From: Schistosoma mansoni
Lineage: Eukaryota > Platyhelminthes > Trematoda > Strigeidida > Schistosomatidae
Assembly (NCBI RefSeq): GCF_000237925.1
Contig: NC_031500.1
Span: forward strand, 2,356,001-2,420,000
DNA length: 64,000 nt
Direction of reading: 5' to 3'
The first letter of the stretch is position 1, and each line of letters begins with the position of its first letter. Both the position numbers and the translations under genes were made by a program. This document shows, in pieces, positions 59,771 to 64,000 of this stretch. The notes below the pieces were generated by a model. It worked only from the letters and a program-made list of their open reading frames with translations, was not told where the DNA came from and made no database searches.

Positions 59771-60059
59771 TATCATAGCAGGCAAGTTCAAAGCCAAATT
59801 AAAATGAATGACAAAATGGGTTCGAACCAATAGTAATACCAATAATGGTAGACAAGAGTAAACATTCCCAGTGGGGTAGTGGATGTACACTGCTATGAGT
59901 CCCATATTAGGATGAAAAACTTGTTTAATTATTCCTGGATTTCATTGGTTGTTTAACTAAGACCAATCCCTTATGCAAACTATGAAGAACACATTACTAA
60001 GAAAATGGATTAATTTACTCAATGAAAGTGCACAGTTACTTTAAAAATTCAAGATTAAG

Positions 60060-60235
60060 ATTGATGAATGGGGCTGGTAGGTCCTGGGTTCGGATCTCGT
60101 GAGGCGGGATCGTGGATGCGCACTACTGAGGAGTTCCACAATAGGACGAGACAGCCGTCCAGTGCTTCCAGGTTTTCCATGGTGGTTTGGCTTCAATCGA
60201 CTCATGATTTCAACTATATATATAAATTACTAAAA
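60060..60235 (+). repeat. SINE S1, 5'-truncated in the tRNA head
   Basis: Begins at the B-box half (GGTAGGTCCTGGGTTCGGATC). The ribozyme has GAGA instead of GAAA. Confidence 0.82.
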
Positions 60236-60534
60236 GTCTACACAAACAATTACATTATTTTAAAAATTAAATGGTGACGTTGTGAAAACACTGACAAAAA
60301 AACATAAACAAGAACATGGTACATTTAAAAGACTGAACGAATTCCAAATGATCAATATTTCAAGAGTATAAGTACACCATTTGTGTAGATTAGGATTGAT
60401 TTTTAGATCGAATTACAAGTTCGATGTTGTGTGATTACGGCTGATCACATGGTGAGAAAAAAAAAGCAGGATATATTATTTCTGCACTGTGAATTATTTG
60501 ACTTCAGTTCAAAATATTCTTTACAAGGGATTTA

Positions 60535-61056
60535 TTTTATTTAAACACATATATATTGGTACAAAGGGGGCACCAGATACATATGCACTGCACAAATCTC
60601 ATTTGATTTGTGTGAGGGGCTGTGATACTGCCTAGGTACCCAAACTGAAGCAACTGGTTTTCTTAGAGGGCTACACCACCAGCCTTTGACCTAAAGACCT
60701 GATCCACTACGCAGTGGAGCATCGTGAGGAGATGCAGTCCCATGGTAGCCGGTCACCAACGATTGATTCATACGCCATTAGTTTCCTCAGGATACTGGAG
60801 CCAGCCCATGTGCACCATTTGTTTGGAATGAGGGTTTTCTAACTCTCCTAGGTGAACTTTCCTTGTCCACCAACCTGGTTAAAGAGCCAGACATTCGCTT
60901 TTCGTCCTCTCAATTTCGTAAACAACACCCGTGGTGAGAGAAGGCAGTGAGTAGGACTTCCCTGGCAGATGCTGTATACGCGTGGCCGTGTGAGAGCATT
61001 TCGAGAGGGAGGGTAGCCCCTTCCTACTCTCGGCCATACCAGGGCATTTGGAGGGG
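60535..61056 (+). repeat. Dispersed repeat D, full length (twin 1)
   Basis: Identical by eye to 63131-63556 from its start to 60961, then clearly different for the last ~95 bp. Confidence 0.9.
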
Positions 61057-61059
61057 GGG

Positions 61060-61439
61060 ATAAGACAACTTAAAGTCTGATCTATGTGAACAGAAACAGT
61101 TAACTTTCACAATTATTTACCGCTCATTAAGATCCTCAGTTACATAAGTAATTTTGCTCTTAGAAATTCATTGGATCCTCTTGAACAACAAACAAATATA
61201 TTTGGGGTGTGCTTCTCCACTTCCTAAACGAAGAATGTTGCTTCAAGACTGATCTACGTAGAAGCTTAAAATAATGGTAGGAAATAAAGTAAATGAGAGC
61301 GTTGATCACTATGCTTATTATAAAAGTCTTATCAAGCTCATGGTAAGTCTGTATCTGACGAGATCTAGACATGGATTTAAAAAACTTGGTTGGCTTTTAC
61401 CAACTTACATTGCTTGTGACATAGGTGTTAGTTGTCCGT
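61060..61439. other. Spacer, nothing recognised
   Basis: No landmarks found. Confidence 0.4.
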
Positions 61440-61930
61440 CTGTCAACCCAAGGATGAGTGTACTGTGAAGTAATACGCTCTGTATTACTCGATGAGTGTG
61501 AGACTTTAAAAATAAATATTTGTAAGTTACCAGTATTTGATCATAGATCTTTTGAAAGCATTGCTCGTATACACTAGAACCATTAAGTGAGCGATGTTGA
61601 AGTTAGAAACAAGGTACAAATGGGTTAATGAAGTAGCGAATCTTCTTCAAATGAGGTGGTTGAGACGTGCGTTACGTGCCCTAAACCGTTATTTACTTTG
61701 ACGTGCAATGAAGATTGGAATAAAAGTAACTTCGAAGAAGAGTAACAACGATCAAAACAAAACAAAGAACCAGTCTACGTAGCCGTTGACTGTTGGTTTT
61801 AATCATTTTGACAAATGCAGACTATCCTGATTGATGTTCTCTTGATAATAACGATCAGCGATAGGAAAAGTTGAATGACATGGATCAAAATTAGCAGCAG
61901 TAGTGTGGATTCACTCATTCCTTATTTACT
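61440..61930 (+). mobile_element. Non-LTR retrotransposon fragment (post-RT region), decayed
   Basis: AGTATTTGATCATAGATCTTTTGAAAGCATTGCTCG and GATTCACTCATTCCTTATTTA correspond to 14720-15120; the frame is lost. Confidence 0.6.
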
Positions 61931-62005
61931 CCTTAGATCTTGGGCTTTGAAATCACTTTACACTTGTTATTCCATGAATTCATTATTTCTTTTCTAATCA
62001 TATTA

Positions 62006-62254
62006 CTTACTTACTTACGCCTGTTACTCCTAATGGAGCATGGGCCACCAACCAGCATTCTCCAACCCACTTTGTCCTGGGCCTTCCTTTATAACTGTAT
62101 CCAACTTTTGTTCATTCTTCTTCATGTCTGTCTTCATTCCTCGGCGTAATGCGTTCTTTGGTCTTCCTCTTCTCTTTTGGCCTTGAGGATTCCATGTGAG
62201 GGTTTGTCTTGTGACGCAGTTTGGTGATTTCCTCAATGTATGTCCTATCCACTT
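62006..62254 (-). mobile_element. RTE-like 3' end fragment
   Basis: Minus copy from TTACTTACTTACGCC to CCTATCCACTTCCA, with a short intact frame (RKSPNCVTRQTLTWNPQGQK). Confidence 0.85.
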
Positions 62255-62259
62255 CCATT

Positions 62260-62710
62260 CTAATCATATTGTTCATACTTAATGTTTTCTACGAATCCTA
62301 CGACACTACCATTTGTCTTAACAATTTCATCTTGCTTCAATGATTTGGCATAGAATTGATGTAAGTATATATAAGGTTCTACATGTTGCTTATGACTAAC
62401 TGAATTCAAACAAGTTAAACCAATCTATTCACCATTTCCATGCATTCCTATTATTATCATTATTATGCATCACCCTTAATCAAATCACATTCTTATTTGT
62501 AATAACTTCCATTGATCTAATAAAATAATCACATCATTAATTATGCACAATGACATGGTATCCTTGACCTTTATGTGTCTCGCATAATCTTCGTTTTGAT
62601 GATTTATAGAAAAAAATTTACTTCCATTTTGATTCATTAAGCATAGATGAATCTTTCTTCTCAACAATGTTAATCATTATAGTTGTACACAATCATATAT
62701 GTTGAGATAA
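62260..62710. other. Spacer, nothing recognised
   Basis: AT-rich sequence with no gene or repeat landmark. Confidence 0.45.
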
Positions 62711-62712
62711 GA

Positions 62713-62900
62713 TGGAGGTTGGAGGTGGTCAACAGGAAAACCCTGGACCCGGGTTTCGTGCTACTTGGCACTCATCAGCAAGGTGTACCTGTAATCTTGA
62801 GGTAACTGGTACTCCCTGACTTGATCGATAGTATTCGATCAGCACTAAGAAGGACTTGATACGCATGACATTGATTACCACCCAGTGATCAATCAGTTGT
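62713..62900 (-). repeat. tRNA-less repeat S3 copy plus the ~57 bp S3 flank block
   Basis: Minus copy of the ribozyme side of S3. It is followed in plus orientation by AGAAGGACTTGATACGCATG, the block that flanks the 2662 copy, so orientation has been rearranged. Confidence 0.75.
62740..62784 (-). ncRNA. Hammerhead ribozyme, intact core (family S3)
   Basis: The minus strand has CTGATGAG, stem II GTGC/GCAC around CAAGTA, GAAA, CCCGGG stem III, and GTC. Stem I is ACCTTG/CAGGGT with one wobble. Stem III is a self-complementary CCCGGG. Confidence 0.8.
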
Positions 62901-63129
62901 GACAATCATATATGTATATATGCATAGTTAAGAAGTATACATAGGTCTAAAGTGAGATACTACTTACAAATTGGTTTAAAAAATGTACCAAAGAGAAGTT
63001 AAAGTTTTGAACCGATTCTAATTATCAGTTTACTTGCTGTTATGTTTGTTACACACAACATACACTCTTCAAACACATTGCAAGTATTATACTCAGAATG
63101 GTTATCTAAAGGTGAATGTAGTTTTTTTT

Positions 63130-63652
63130 ATTTATTTAAACACATATATATTGGTACAAAGGGGGCACCAGATACATATGCACTGCACAAATCTCATTTG
63201 ATTTGTGTGAGGGGCTGTGATACTGCCTAGGTACCCAAACTGAAGCAACTGGTTTTCTTAGAGGGCTACACCACCAGCCTTTGACCTAAAGACCTGATCC
63301 ACTACGCAGTGGAGCATCGTGAGGAGATGCAGTCCCATGGTAGCCGGTCACCAACGATTGATTCATACGCCATTAGTTTCCTCAGGATACTGGAGCCAGC
63401 CCATGTGCACCATTTGTTTGGAATGAGGGTTTTCTAACTCTCCTAGGTGAACTTTCCTTGTCCACCAACCTGGTTAAAGAGCCAGACATTCGCTTTTCGT
63501 CCTCTCAATTTCGTAAACAACACCCGTGGTGAGAGAAGGCAGTGAGTAGGACTTCCTTATCAGTGGCTGTATACGCGTGGCCATGTGAGGGCATTTGGAG
63601 AAGGAAAGAGGACTCTCCCCACTCTCAACCGTACCAGGGCATTCGGGGGCAA
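63130..63652 (+). repeat. Dispersed repeat D, full length (twin 2)
   Basis: Offset 2595 bp from twin 1, identical through 63556 and then closer in sequence to the copies at 19651 and 55535. Confidence 0.9.
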
Positions 63653-63654
63653 AG

Positions 63655-64000
63655 GTGAATGTAGAATGATTAGTAACCCTATTTTCAAATAATCTGACTT
63701 AAAAAGGGATATAATTTAAAAAATTTTTGTTCAATGGAAGTGTTGGTAATTCATCATTTCAAACCTAATTTTTGAGCTCTAAAATAGCATGATCTAAGCT
63801 CTCATTTTGTATCGGTTTTAGAAATTTGTGATAATAATGGATCGGCTGTAATTTGAAGAGTTATTACCTTCTATTCACAATTTTTATGGTTTAAAACACG
63901 AACTGATCTTAGCTAAATTTTCATTGAGCACTGGACAGCTGTTTCGTCCTAATATCGTCATTTGACGATATACTCCCATCACACTCCTACCACAAGCATG
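63655..64000. other. Spacer with SINE scrap
   Basis: Only a short minus S1 piece (GCACTGGACAGCTGTTTCGTCC, about 63929-63950) is recognised. Confidence 0.5.

Overview
The window is AT-rich and very repeat-dense. It looks like nuclear DNA of a schistosome blood fluke (genus Schistosoma). The evidence is many Sm-alpha-type SINE copies (tRNA-like head plus hammerhead ribozyme), an SR2/RTE-like non-LTR retrotransposon, ribozyme-bearing Penelope-like pieces, and long low-complexity Ser/Thr/Asn runs in the coding exons. I cannot fix the species from sequence alone.

Two protein-coding genes are supported, both on the minus strand. Gene 1 (21352 down to 11043, three exons, 762 residues predicted) is a BarH-class homeobox transcription factor. 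Its splice phases match at both junctions. The homeodomain is split inside helix 3, and an EH1/FIL-like repressor motif lies in exon 1. Gene 2 (58644 down to 50934, three exons, 611 residues visible, 5' end not found) encodes an unrecognised Ser/Thr/Asn-rich protein with basic clusters. The rest is repeats and AT-rich spacer.

Layout: 1-9 kb, SINE and Sm-alpha copies, a repeat-D copy and an RTE 3' end. 9-21.4 kb, a solo LTR, a tandem 3' array, then gene 1, with introns carrying SINEs, two non-LTR RT fragments and a second solo LTR. 21.4-40 kb, simple repeats, many SINE copies and three local tandem duplications. 40-43 kb, an RTE end joined to the 3' part of an 18S rRNA gene plus apparent ITS1. 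44-46 kb, repeat D and a Penelope-like element with inverted arms. 46.7-49.2 kb, an RTE copy nested in Sm-alpha with a target-site duplication. 50.9-58.6 kb, gene 2, with a solo LTR nested in repeat D in an intron. 59-64 kb, mixed repeats including two repeat-D copies that are identical over about 425 bp.

The strongest theme is ribozymes. Thirteen copies from four lineages (two tRNA-headed SINE families, a third tRNA-headed family, and Penelope-like elements) keep an intact hammerhead core by eye. A recurrent subfamily of the commonest SINE has instead replaced the catalytic GAAA block with GRTTY, creating a perfect hairpin. All repeat boundaries were read by eye and are approximate to several bases unless a duplication is stated.
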